This document shows, in pieces, positions 30,859-38,728 of a stretch of DNA of 44,984 bases. How positions within the stretch are numbered: position 1 is the stretch's first letter; every line of letters starts with the position of its first letter. Source of the DNA: an uncultured Lachnospiraceae bacterium (GTDB lineage Bacteria; Bacillota; Clostridia; Lachnospirales; Lachnospiraceae); contig CANQTH010000016.1 in NCBI GenBank assembly GCA_947626795.1, positions 1-44,984 on the forward strand, read 5' to 3'. The translations under genes were made by a program, and so were the position numbers. The notes under the pieces are model-generated. The model worked only from the letters and a program-made list of their open reading frames with translations. It did not search any database and was not told the origin of the DNA.

Positions 30859-32592
30859 ATGGATTACAAGAAGGTTTACAAGGAATGGCTGGACAACCCT
30901 TATTTCGATGAGGCGACGAAAGTGGAGCTTTCCGGCATCGAGGGCGATGAGAAGGAGATCGAGGAGCGTTTTTACATGGATCTTGAGTTTGGCACGGCCG
31001 GGCTGCGCGGGATCATCGGAGCGGGGACGAACCGCATGAACATCTATACGGTGCGCAAGGCGACGCAGGGGCTTGCCAATTACATCGCGTCCGTGGGCGC
31101 GCAGGAAAAAGGCGTGGCGATCGCATACGATTCGAGGCGGATGTCCCCGGAATTTGCGGACGAGGCGGCTCTTTGCCTCGCGGCGAACGGCATCAAGGCG
31201 TATGTGTTTGAATCCCTGCGGCCGACCCCGGAGCTGTCCTATGCGGTGCGCAAGTTAGGCTGCACGGCCGGGATCAATATCACGGCAAGCCATAATCCGC
31301 CGGAATACAATGGATATAAAGTATACTGGGAAGACGGCGCGCAGATCACGCCGCCGCACGACAAGGGCATCATGGACGAGGTGAAGAAAGTCACGGATTA
31401 TGCCACGGTCCGGACGATGGCGAAGGAAGACGCGGTTAAGGCCGGGCTTTACGTGACGATCGGGAAAGACATTGACGATCCGTATATTGCGGAGTTGAAG
31501 AGCCTGGTATTCCGCCAGGACTGCATCGACCAGGCAGGGAAGGACTTGAAGATCGTTTACACCCCGCTGCACGGGACGGGGAATATCCCGGTGCGCCGCG
31601 TCTTAAAGGAGCTTGGGTTTGAGAACGTCTATGTAGTGCCGGAGCAGGAGCTTCCGGACGGGGAGTTCCCGACGGTGAGCTATCCGAACCCGGAGGCGGA
31701 AGAAGCCTTCCAGCTCGGCTTAAAGCTGGGACGGGAAGTGGACGCGGACTTGATCCTTGCGACCGACCCGGACGCGGACAGGCTCGGCGTGTACGTGAAA
31801 GATTCCAAGACCGGGGATTACCACAGCCTGACGGGCAATATGTCCGGCTGCCTGATCGGGGATTACGTGATCAGCCAGAGGAAGGAAAAAGAAGGCCTCC
31901 CGGCGGACGGCGCGTTCGTGAAATCCATCGTTTCCACGAACATGGCGGACGCCATCGCGAAATATTATGGGATCGAGCTGGTGGAAGTGCTGACAGGCTT
32001 CAAGTTCATCGGGCAGAAGATCCTGGAATTTGAGACGACCGGGAAAGGGACGTACCTCTTCGGCATGGAAGAAAGCTACGGCTGCCTGACCGGGACATAC
32101 GCGAGGGACAAAGACGCGGTCGTGGCTTCCATGACGCTGTGCGAGGCGGCCGCTTATTATAAGACGAAGGGCATGACGCTGTGGGACGCTATGCTCGCGA
32201 TGTATGAGCGTTACGGCTATTACAAGGACGACGTGAAATCCATCACCTTGAAGGGGATCGAAGGGTTAGAGAAGATCCAGAACGTCATGGAGACCCTGCG
32301 GAAGGACGCGCCCGCGCAGATCGGCAGTTATCCGGTAGTCTCCATGCGGGATTACAAGACGGGCGTCGTGCGGGACACGGAGACGGGGAAAGAGTCGCCG
32401 ACCGGGCTGCCGTCCTCCAACGTGCTTTATTACGACCTGACGGACGACGCCTGGGTATGCGTAAGACCGTCCGGCACGGAGCCGAAGGTGAAGTTCTATT
32501 ACGGCGTGAAAGGTGCTTCCTTAGCGGACGCCGGGGAAAAATCGGAGAAGCTCGGGAAAGAAGCGCTTGCGATGATCGACCGGATGCTCTAA
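30859..32592 (+). CDS. pgcA: phosphoglucomutase / phosphomannomutase family enzyme
   Basis: Interconverts hexose 1- and 6-phosphates (alpha-D-phosphohexomutase family) and supplies sugar phosphates for cell-wall and glycogen synthesis. The 577-residue product has the four family motifs: catalytic S144 in TASHNPPEYNGYK, the metal loop DPDADR (303-308), the sugar loop GMEESYG, and the phosphate loop RPSGTEPK near the C-terminus. The closest type is the Gram-positive PgcA. The ATG has AAAGGGAG just before it and a stronger AAGGAGG 12 bases upstream. Three 60-bp repeats begin at the base after its stop. Confidence 0.94.
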   Translation: MDYKKVYKEWLDNPYFDEATKVELSGIEGDEKEIEERFYMDLEFGTAGLRGIIGAGTNRMNIYTVRKATQGLANYIASVGAQEKGVAIAYDSRRMSPEFADEAALCLAANGIKAYVFESLRPTPELSYAVRKLGCTAGINITASHNPPEYNGYKVYWEDGAQITPPHDKGIMDEVKKVTDYATVRTMAKEDAVKAGLYVTIGKDIDDPYIAELKSLVFRQDCIDQAGKDLKIVYTPLHGTGNIPVRRVLKELGFENVYVVPEQELPDGEFPTVSYPNPEAEEAFQLGLKLGREVDADLILATDPDADRLGVYVKDSKTGDYHSLTGNMSGCLIGDYVISQRKEKEGLPADGAFVKSIVSTNMADAIAKYYGIELVEVLTGFKFIGQKILEFETTGKGTYLFGMEESYGCLTGTYARDKDAVVASMTLCEAAAYYKTKGMTLWDAMLAMYERYGYYKDDVKSITLKGIEGLEKIQNVMETLRKDAPAQIGSYPVVSMRDYKTGVVRDTETGKESPTGLPSSNVLYYDLTDDAWVCVRPSGTEPKVKFYYGVKGASLADAGEKSEKLGKEALAMIDRML

Positions 32593-32778
32593 AAAAGCTG
32601 CCTGGTCGGCCTTCCCTTAACGCTTTGGGAAAGGAGAGCCGCTTTGCGGCGGAAAAGCTGCCTGGTCGGCCTTCCCTTAACGCTTTGGGAAAGGAGAGCC
32701 GCTTTGCGGCGGAAAAGCTGCCTGATCGGCCTTCCCTTAACGCTTTGGGAAAGGAGAGCCGCTTTGCGGCGGAAAAGT
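32593..32778. repeat. 60-bp tandem repeat directly after pgcA
   Basis: Three copies, starting at 32593, 32653 and 32713, are almost identical (one G-to-A change in the third), with a short fourth start. Each holds CCTTCCC/GGGAAAGG and GCCGC/GCGGC hairpins. The first base follows the pgcA TAA. No T-run typical of a terminator follows any hairpin. Confidence 0.95.
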
Positions 32779-32863
32779 CCGCATTTTCGGGGCGGCGGAA
32801 GCAAGAAAGCCGCGCATGGCAACAAATAATGGTGATTGTATACCGGGAAGTATGGAAATTTGC

Positions 32864-32892
32864 TTGACAAACTATGGAAAAACAAGTATAAA
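32864..32892 (+). promoter_or_regulatory. sigma-A promoter of the HU gene
   Basis: TTGACA (32864-32869) and TATAAA (32887-32892) are 17 bases apart. The leader to the HU start is about 170 bases and contains CGGGCTG/CAGCCCG arms that could pair over some 60 bases. With the 60-bp array this explains the 476-bp gap 32593-33068. Confidence 0.85.
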
Positions 32893-33068
32893 TATGTTTG
32901 TAGGCGTTCTGCGGGCTGTTTCGGCATTTTGGGCGGCGCGCGGGATAAGTGATTTATATCAAAGGCGGGTAGATTCAGATTCAGCCCGAAGGGGATAGGC
33001 GAACCTGTTATTTTGATAAAATTAGGTCACAGTAAATTTAGAAAGAAATTCGAGGAGGAACTTTAATC

Positions 33069-33344
33069 ATGAACAAAACAGAATTGATCGCGGCAATGGC
33101 GGAGAAAAGCGAGATTTCCAAGAAAGATGCGGAGAAAGCGCTGAAGGCTTTTACGGACATCGTTGCGGAAGAGCTGAAAAAAGGAGAGAAGATCCAGTTG
33201 GTCGGGTTTGGCACATTTGAAATTTCCGAGCGTGCGGCGAGAGTCGGCAGGAATCCGCAGAGCGGGAAAGAGATGAACATCCCGGCGTCGAAGGCGCCTA
33301 AGTTTAAGGCAGGGAAGGCTTTGAAGGATTTCGTGAACGCGTAA
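33069..33344 (+). CDS. hup: nucleoid-associated DNA-binding protein HU
   Basis: A 91-residue HU/IHF-family protein that bends and compacts DNA as a dimer. The N-terminal helices (MNKTELIAAMAEKSEISKKD), the GFGTFEISERAARVGRNPQS block (residues 47-66, with the RNP DNA-intercalation turn) and the C-terminal helix are all standard. The ATG follows AGGAGG by ten bases. It has its own promoter and a very long terminator, so it is a single-gene unit, as expected for an abundant protein. Confidence 0.97.
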   Translation: MNKTELIAAMAEKSEISKKDAEKALKAFTDIVAEELKKGEKIQLVGFGTFEISERAARVGRNPQSGKEMNIPASKAPKFKAGKALKDFVNA

Positions 33345-33363
33345 GTTAGCCGGAACGCCAGGG

Positions 33364-33453
33364 GCTGCGGCAGAATGTGGCTTCCAGCAGGGAACGGGAC
33401 GGGCGGCGCAGCCGCCGTCCTCCTGCTGGGCCGCATTTGCCGCAGCTTTTTTT
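33364..33453 (+). terminator. unusually long terminator hairpin after HU
   Basis: GCTGCGGCA...CCAGCAGG...GGACGG on the left pairs with CCGTCC...CCTGCTGG...TGCCGCAGC on the right with only small bulges, giving about 35 base pairs, and seven T follow. It starts 19 bases after the HU stop. Confidence 0.92.
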
Positions 33454-33511
33454 CGTCATGGGATATGGCAAAAGCTTTTGAGGGACGCGCACGGGTAACG
33501 CGACAGTTCAT

Positions 33512-33636
33512 CCTTGGGCTTTGCATTTGCCGCAAAACCGTAAGGATATGAAAATTCAGCCAGGGGGATCCGCCTGGTAAAAGGCGGTCGGAATGGGCGG
33601 TTCCCGTAACTGGGAAGACGAAGGCGGAATTGTTAC
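33512..33636 (+). repeat. dispersed palindromic repeat, forward orientation (reference copy)
   Basis: The landmarks used for the family are, in order: GGGCTTTGCATTTGCCGCAA, CCGTAAGGATATGAAAATTC, AGCCAGGGGGATCCGCC, a GGCGGTCGGAATGGGCGG block, CCCGTAAC, and GGGAAGACGAAGGCGGAATT ending in GTTAC. The inner GATCCGCC/GGCGGTTC arms pair. The right end lies just before the rqcP ribosome site. Confidence 0.85.
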
Positions 33637-33656
33637 AATGCGAAGGGAGGAAAGAA

Positions 33657-33896
33657 ATGAGGCTTGACAAATTTTTGAAAGTATCGCGCCTGATCAAGCG
33701 CAGGACGGTGGCGAACGAGGCCTGCGACGCCGGGCGGGTGTCCGTGAACGGCAAGGTGGCGAAGGCTTCCGTGAACGTGAAAGAGGGCGACGTCATCGAG
33801 ATCGCGTTCGGGACGAAGGCGGTCAAGGTGGAAGTTTTAGCCGTCCAGGACACGAGCAAGAAAGAGGAAGCGAAGGAATTGTTCCGGTATCTGTGA
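33657..33896 (+). CDS. rqcP: S4-domain RNA-binding protein RqcP (YabO)
   Basis: A 79-residue S4-domain protein (MRLDKFLKVSRLIKRRTVAN, then DAGRVSVNGKVAKAS). In B. subtilis this family (RqcP, formerly YabO) acts with RqcH on stalled large ribosomal subunits to add C-terminal alanine tails. The ATG at 33657 follows GGGAGG by six bases and excludes the upstream extension to 33630. It lies before yabP, the conserved order in spore-forming Firmicutes. Confidence 0.92.
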   Translation: MRLDKFLKVSRLIKRRTVANEACDAGRVSVNGKVAKASVNVKEGDVIEIAFGTKAVKVEVLAVQDTSKKEEAKELFRYL

Positions 33897-33916
33897 CCGT
33901 TCCGGCAATTTTTTTG

Positions 33917-33944
33917 GCATAAACAGACGCCCCCTTCATATATT
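33917..33944 (+). promoter_or_regulatory. putative sporulation sigma-E promoter of yabP-yabQ
   Basis: GCATAAA (33917-33923), a 13-base spacer, and CATATATT (33937-33944) fit the sigma-E pattern (about ATA near -35 and CATA-A-T near -10). YabP and YabQ are mother-cell sporulation proteins in B. subtilis, which supports the call. The element falls in the 94-base gap after rqcP. Confidence 0.55.
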
Positions 33945-33990
33945 TAAAAAGGACATCCATAGTCCTTGCAGATGGGAAGGGGGTTTTGAA

Positions 33991-34275
33991 ATGGAAGAAC
34001 GGGCGGCGGGGGGCAGCCACAAGATCGTGGTGTCGAACCGGAGGAACGGCGTATTGAACGGCGTGCTGGACGTCCTTTCCTTTGACGCCGGGGAAGTCCT
34101 GCTGGAAACGGAGCAGGGGATGCTGATGATCAAGGGGAGCGACCTGCACGTGAGCCGCCTGACCCTGGAAAAAGGGGAGATCGACATCGAGGGGAAGATA
34201 GACAGCCTGACGTATTCGGACGTGAAACCCTCCGCGAAGCAGGGAGAGTCTCTGCTCGGGAGGCTGTTCCGGTGA
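33991..34275 (+). CDS. yabP: sporulation protein YabP
   Basis: A 94-residue protein of the YabP/YqfC family. HKIVVSNRRNGVLNGVLDVL and FDAGEVLLETEQGMLMIKGS are the conserved parts, followed by LHVSRLTLEKGEIDIEGKID. It is needed with YabQ for spore cortex formation in B. subtilis. The ATG follows AAGGGGG. Its stop overlaps the yabQ start (TGATG), so the pair is translationally coupled. Confidence 0.93.
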   Translation: MEERAAGGSHKIVVSNRRNGVLNGVLDVLSFDAGEVLLETEQGMLMIKGSDLHVSRLTLEKGEIDIEGKIDSLTYSDVKPSAKQGESLLGRLFR

Positions 34276-34748
34276 TGGAGGTGAGCGCGGGCGTCCTGAA
34301 GGAAGCGGACGTGCTGCTGGCTGCCGCGCTGACCGGGGCGGCCCTGATGTTTGCCTACGACCTGATCCGGATCTTCCGGCGGATCGTCCCGCATGGGGCC
34401 GGGCTGGTCGGGGCGGAGGATCTGCTGTTTTGGATCGGCGCGGCCGCCGCGCTGTTCGCGATGCTCTGCCGGGAGAACAGCGGGCGCATCCGGGGTTTTT
34501 CCATATTGGGCGTCCTGCTCGGGATGCTTGCCTATGCGGCTGCGTTCGGCCCGTGGCTGGTGCGCGCGGGCGCGTATTTTTTGGGGAAGCTTTTCCATGC
34601 CGCGAGCAGGCCCGTCGTCTGGGCGGCCCGCCTGCTTGGGCGGCCGTTCGGCGTTCTGAGGCGGAGATGGAAAAAAATTTCCCGTTTTTTGAAAAAACAA
34701 TTGAAAAAAATATGCAAAGCAGTTAGAATAGGGTTATGCAAGATTTAA
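34275..34748 (+). CDS. yabQ: spore cortex biosynthesis protein YabQ
   Basis: A 157-residue membrane protein with three or four hydrophobic segments (about 10-28, 45-63, 72-100), starting with LLAAALTGAALMFAYDLIRI and continuing with an EDLLFWIGAAAALFAML segment, both typical of YabQ. The tail (125-157) is strongly basic. The ATG at 34275 overlaps the yabP stop; a GTG at 34272 would be one codon longer. Required for cortex assembly in B. subtilis. Confidence 0.92.
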   Translation: MEVSAGVLKEADVLLAAALTGAALMFAYDLIRIFRRIVPHGAGLVGAEDLLFWIGAAAALFAMLCRENSGRIRGFSILGVLLGMLAYAAAFGPWLVRAGAYFLGKLFHAASRPVVWAARLLGRPFGVLRRRWKKISRFLKKQLKKICKAVRIGLCKI

Positions 34749-34767
34749 AGGGGAAGAGGCTGGTAAC

Positions 34768-35118
34768 ATGGAAAAACGCGAAGCGGCGCGCAGATCGGGC
34801 GCGCAGCGTACCAGGATGCGCAGGAGGAGGCAGCAGAACAAGGCGAGCATGATCTGCATCACGCTGATCGTATTGATCCTTACGGGCGTGACGTCTGTCC
34901 AGATCGTCTCCGTGTACGACAGGAACCAGGAATACAAGAAGAAAGAAGCGGAGCTCCAGTCAAAGGTAGAGGAAGAGGAGCAGCGCAAGGAAGAACTGGA
35001 AGAGTACGGGGAATTTGTGACGACGAAGGAATACATTGAGCAGATGGCGAAGAAGAAGCTGGGCCTTGTTTATCCGAACGAGATCATATTTAAGGAGAAG
35101 GATGCGCCGGAAGAATGA
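34768..35118 (+). CDS. divIC: cell division protein DivIC / FtsB family
   Basis: A 116-residue bitopic division protein. A basic cytoplasmic start (1-25) is followed by one membrane helix (27-49), a coiled coil (52-80), and the conserved C-terminal part EYIEQMAKKKLGLVYPNEII. It forms a complex with FtsL and DivIB at the septum. It is 19 bases after yabQ and has a GAAGAGG site upstream. A terminator separates it from spoIIE. Confidence 0.9.
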   Translation: MEKREAARRSGAQRTRMRRRRQQNKASMICITLIVLILTGVTSVQIVSVYDRNQEYKKKEAELQSKVEEEEQRKEELEEYGEFVTTKEYIEQMAKKKLGLVYPNEIIFKEKDAPEE

Positions 35119-35146
35119 CCTGCAGATGAATTTCATAAAAGGCATA

Positions 35147-35190
35147 AGCCCCTTAAAATCGCCAGAAATGACGGTTTTAAGGGGTATTTT
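35147..35190 (+). terminator. rho-independent terminator after divIC
   Basis: AGCCCCTTAAAATCG pairs with CGGTTTTAAGGGGT around a 10-base loop and is followed by ATTTT. It separates the rqcP-divIC unit from spoIIE. Confidence 0.88.
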
Positions 35191-35254
35191 GTCTAAAACT
35201 TTTTGAAAACAGGCCCACGGTTTGACAAACATTTTATCCTCTGGTTTTTATAAT
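35188..35254 (+). promoter_or_regulatory. spoIIE promoter with 21-bp spacer and Spo0A-box-like sites
   Basis: TTGACA (35222-35227) and TATAAT (35249-35254) are separated by 21 bases instead of 17. The B. subtilis spoIIE promoter has the same long spacing and is activated by Spo0A. Two 0A-box-like sequences are present, TTTGTCTAA (35188-35196) and TTTGACAAA (35221-35229), the second overlapping the -35, as expected for Spo0A activation. Confidence 0.75.
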
Positions 35255-35296
35255 AGTGCCTACGCACGGAAAACAGACCAAAGGAGGATAGATGGG

Positions 35297-37147
35297 ATGA
35301 AACGATCGAAATGGAAGGAAATCGCGTTGTATGGGCTTGCGGCCTTAGCGTCGAAATGGGAGTTCGCCGGGTGCTACCCGCTGATTCCCGTCATGTTTGC
35401 GGCAATCTATATGGAAGAAGTGAACCGGACGCTGCTCGTCATCTTCAGCGTGTTTGGCATGGCGCTCTTCGCCCCGGTGCAGGCGATGGCGAAATACACG
35501 ATGGCGGTCCTGGTGGCGGCCGCGGCGATCCGATTGATGGAATGGGCGAACAAGGGCTGCCGCGCGTATGCCGGCGCGCTTGCGGCGGGCGCGAGCGTGC
35601 TTGCGATGACGCTTGCGGGGGAGCTTTTGATGGTGCGGAACCGGGCCACGATCTGGATGGGCCTGCTGGAGTCCGCGCTGGTCTTCGGCCTGGTCGTGGC
35701 GATATCGCCGCCCCTCCATTGGTTCTTGGAGGACGGCGCGCCCTTTTTGCGGCGCAGGCGGGACGCGGGGCGCGTGGAGCCGGAGCATGGGGAGCGTCTG
35801 CAGACGTACGCGCGGTCGTTTGACGGCCTGTCGAAGCTCTTTTCCGGGATGGAGACGTTCAAGAGCAGCTTCGAGCCGGAGGAGGTGGGCCGGATGCAGC
35901 AGGAGATCGCGGGCAAGATCTGCGTTTCCTGCGACCAGTGCGCCATCTGCTGGCAGGAGGAGGCCAGCCCGATGTACGAGCTGTTCGGGCGGCTGTTCCA
36001 TTCCATTGAGAAAAAGGGGATGGCGGAGGAAGCGGTGCATCGGGAGCTTTCGGGCTGCTGCCCGTATTCGGAGAGCATCATGGAAGAAGCGGTGGGCGTG
36101 TTTGAGAAGGCGAAGCTGAACCTCGCCTGGTACAACCGCCTGTTGGAGAACCGGGGCGTGATCGCGGAGCAGTTGGACGCGATGGCTTATATCATGGAAG
36201 ACTGCGCGATGGAATACCGCGACATCAGCGTCCAGGAGAGCCGCCTCGTCGCGGCGGTGAAGTACCGCCTGAAGGAACGCGGGGCCGTGGCGAAGGAAAC
36301 GCGCCTTTACCAGCGCAAGAACGGGAAATATTCCTTAAAGGCCGCCGTTCGCTCCAAATGGGGGAACAGCATCCAGGTGAAGGAGCTTGCGAAGGCCGTG
36401 AGCCAGGGGCTGCGGCGGGACATGGCCCCGGGGCGGTACGCGCGCGCTCTCTTAGGGCGGGAGGAGGCCGTCCTGACGTTTGAGGAGGACACGCTCTACC
36501 ACGCGCTGCACGGCGTGGCGCGCCTGACCAAGGATCATGCCCAGACGTCCGGGGACAATTTCTCGTTCCTGGAGCTGGAGGGCGGGGAGTGCGTCCTGGC
36601 GCTTTCGGACGGCATGGGGTCGGGGCTTGGCGCCTGCAAGGAGAGCGAGATGGTGATCGAGCTGATCGAGAAGTTTTTGGAAACGGGCTTCCAGAAGGAG
36701 ACGGCGATCCGCATGATGAATTCCGCGATGGTGATCCAGGGGGACGAAGGCAGCTTCTCGACGGTGGACCTGGCCTCCATGGATCTGTACACCGGGAGGT
36801 GCGAATTTTACAAGATCGGCGCCGCGCCCGCGTTCATCAAGCGCGGAAAGCAGGTGGAATGCATCTCGTCCGCAAGCCTTCCGGCGGGGATCTTCCATCA
36901 TTTGGATATTGAAAAGAGCGTCCGGCAGCTTGAGGACGGGGATTTCGTCATCCTGGCCACGGACGGCGTGCTGGACTACCTTCCGTCGCCGGATCCGGAA
37001 GGGACCATGGCCGACGTCATAAGGGAGTTGGAGACGAACAATCCGGGGCAGATGGCGAATCAGATCCTGGAGCAGGTGCTGCTTTATACTTCCGGGAAAG
37101 CGCCGGACGACATGACGGTGTTAGTAGCGGGGATTTGGGAGAAATAA
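35297..37147 (+). CDS. spoIIE: stage II sporulation protein E, serine phosphatase
   Basis: Membrane PP2C-type phosphatase that dephosphorylates SpoIIAA and so activates sigma-F in the forespore. The 616-residue product is shorter than the 827-residue B. subtilis protein; the N-terminal region (10-145) has about five or six rather than ten membrane segments. The central region keeps a CVSCDQCAICW cysteine cluster. The C-terminal phosphatase domain has SGDNFSFLELE, LALSDGMGSG, ILATDGVLDYL and a final DDMTVLV. The ATG at 35297 follows AAGGAGG by nine bases; the earlier in-frame extension covers the promoter and is not coding. It directly abuts tilS. Confidence 0.95.
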   Translation: MKRSKWKEIALYGLAALASKWEFAGCYPLIPVMFAAIYMEEVNRTLLVIFSVFGMALFAPVQAMAKYTMAVLVAAAAIRLMEWANKGCRAYAGALAAGASVLAMTLAGELLMVRNRATIWMGLLESALVFGLVVAISPPLHWFLEDGAPFLRRRRDAGRVEPEHGERLQTYARSFDGLSKLFSGMETFKSSFEPEEVGRMQQEIAGKICVSCDQCAICWQEEASPMYELFGRLFHSIEKKGMAEEAVHRELSGCCPYSESIMEEAVGVFEKAKLNLAWYNRLLENRGVIAEQLDAMAYIMEDCAMEYRDISVQESRLVAAVKYRLKERGAVAKETRLYQRKNGKYSLKAAVRSKWGNSIQVKELAKAVSQGLRRDMAPGRYARALLGREEAVLTFEEDTLYHALHGVARLTKDHAQTSGDNFSFLELEGGECVLALSDGMGSGLGACKESEMVIELIEKFLETGFQKETAIRMMNSAMVIQGDEGSFSTVDLASMDLYTGRCEFYKIGAAPAFIKRGKQVECISSASLPAGIFHHLDIEKSVRQLEDGDFVILATDGVLDYLPSPDPEGTMADVIRELETNNPGQMANQILEQVLLYTSGKAPDDMTVLVAGIWEK

Positions 37148-38728
37148 ATGCAAAAGAAGATCATGGCGTTTATGGAAGAACACCATATGGCAAAGGAAGG
37201 GGACTGCATCCTGGCGGGCGTGTCCGGCGGGGCGGACTCCATCTGCTTATTGTCCGTCCTGCTGGAGCTGGCAAAAGAGAAAAAATACCGGATCTGCGCC
37301 GTGCATGTGGAGCATGGGATCCGCGGGGAGGCGAGCGGGCGGGACGCGAGCTTCGTGGAGCGGCATTGCCGGGAACGCGGCGTCCCCCTTCGGACGTTCC
37401 ATTGCCGGGCGGCGGAGTACGCGCGGGCGAACAAGATGTCAGTGGAGGAAGGGGCCAGGGCGCTGCGCTACGGATTTTTTCGGCAGGCCGCCGAGGAGTT
37501 TGGGGCGGATAAGGTCGCGCTGGCGCACAACCAGAACGACTGCGCGGAGACGGTCCTGTTCCATCTGGCGCGCGGGTGCGGGCTGCGCGGGCTGGGCGGC
37601 ATCCTTCCGGTGCGGGGGAACCTGATCCGGCCGCTTTTGTGCGTGAGCCGGGCGGAGATCGAGGATTATCTGGAAAAGGCCGGGCAGGGGTTTTGCGTGG
37701 ATGAGACGAATCTGGAGCTGGAATATGCCAGGAACAAAATACGCCATCAGGCGATCGCGCCCCTGGAGGAGGTCAACGCGCAGGCCGTTTCGCATATCGC
37801 GCGGACATCCTTTTTGGCGGCGGAAGCGGCGGATTATATGGAAGCGCAGGCGGGGCTGGCAAAGAAGCGGTGGGCTTCGCGTGAGGGCGGCGCGCTGCGC
37901 ATAGCGGACGGGATCCTCGGGGAAGAGGCGGTGATTTGGAAGATGGCGCTTTGGATGGCGCTGGGCGAGGCGTCGGGAAGCAGCCGCGATATTTCGGAAG
38001 TGCATATCCGGCAGGTCGCGGGGCTGTTCGGCAGGCAGGTCGGGCGCAGGCTGGATCTGCCTTACGGCGTGGAGGCCGAGCGGACGTACGGCGGGATTTT
38101 GCTGCGCCAAAAAAAATGCGGCGGGACAGATCGGAAAGAGTCGCCGGGAGGGCTGTCAGGGCTGCGGAAAGAGCCGCCGGAAGGGCAGTCAGGGCCGCGG
38201 GAGGAGCCGCCGGGAGGCGGCCGCGCCTGGGACATAGAACCGGAGGGCGTGCTGGAGATCCCGGCATACGGCTGCCGGGTCCGCACCCGCCTGCTGCGGG
38301 ATTTTGGGACAGCTACGCTTTCCGGCTGCCCTGCTGCGGAATCCGCCCCCGCCGAAGGCGATCTGAAATGGGCGGATTCCATAACAGAGAAGCCAGAGTC
38401 TGAACTGTTGCAAAATTTTTCCGAAATTCCGAAAAAAAAGTATACGAAGTGGTTAGATTATGATAAGATATTAGGGGTCATGCAGCTAAGGAACCGACAG
38501 GAGGGAGACGCCATTGTCATCGATTCGGAAGGCAGGCGCAAGAAGCTGGGCCGATACCTGATCGATGAGAAGGTGCCGCGGCAGGAGCGCGGCAGCGTCC
38601 TGGTCCTGGCGGACGGCAGCCATGTGATCTGGGTCGTCGGGCGCCGGATCGGCGAGGACGTGAAAGTAACAGAAGAGACAAAGAGGATCTTGGAGATACA
38701 GATTGATGGAGGGACATTTCATGAGTGA
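37148..38728 (+). CDS. tilS: tRNA(Ile) lysidine synthetase TilS with two insertions
   Basis: Converts C34 of tRNA-Ile(CAU) to lysidine so that AUA is read as isoleucine. The 526-residue product has the PP-loop SGGADS (26-31), a VHVEHGIRG block, ARALRYGFF and ALAHNQND in the N-terminal ATPase domain. The protein is some 60 residues longer than typical TilS. One reason is an 11-residue Pro/Gly-rich repeat (about 328-358). The other is about 34 residues (388-422) that coincide exactly with a dispersed repeat copy. Conserved TilS-C sequence resumes at KKKYTKWLDYDKIL and continues to the end. The ATG is the base after the spoIIE stop, with GGGAG upstream. Confidence 0.93.
   Translation: MQKKIMAFMEEHHMAKEGDCILAGVSGGADSICLLSVLLELAKEKKYRICAVHVEHGIRGEASGRDASFVERHCRERGVPLRTFHCRAAEYARANKMSVEEGARALRYGFFRQAAEEFGADKVALAHNQNDCAETVLFHLARGCGLRGLGGILPVRGNLIRPLLCVSRAEIEDYLEKAGQGFCVDETNLELEYARNKIRHQAIAPLEEVNAQAVSHIARTSFLAAEAADYMEAQAGLAKKRWASREGGALRIADGILGEEAVIWKMALWMALGEASGSSRDISEVHIRQVAGLFGRQVGRRLDLPYGVEAERTYGGILLRQKKCGGTDRKESPGGLSGLRKEPPEGQSGPREEPPGGGRAWDIEPEGVLEIPAYGCRVRTRLLRDFGTATLSGCPAAESAPAEGDLKWADSITEKPESELLQNFSEIPKKKYTKWLDYDKILGVMQLRNRQEGDAIVIDSEGRRKKLGRYLIDEKVPRQERGSVLVLADGSHVIWVVGRRIGEDVKVTEETKRILEIQIDGGTFHE
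38132..38222. repeat. 33-bp in-frame minisatellite in tilS
   Basis: Units start at 38132, 38165 and 38198, the third shortened. They encode RKESPGGLSGL, RKEPPEGQSGP and REEPPGGG. The frame is kept. The repeat sits in the linker between the catalytic part and the C-terminal domain. Confidence 0.85.
38310..38411 (+). repeat. dispersed palindromic repeat inserted in frame in tilS
   Basis: This copy contains CGGAATCCGCC, GCCGAAGGCGATCTG, AAATGGGCGGATTCCATAAC, AGAAGCCAGAG and GAACTGTTGC in the family order. The GGAATCCGCC/GGCGGATTCC arms pair perfectly. All of it is translated as part of TilS (residues about 388-422) without a stop codon. Confidence 0.85.
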
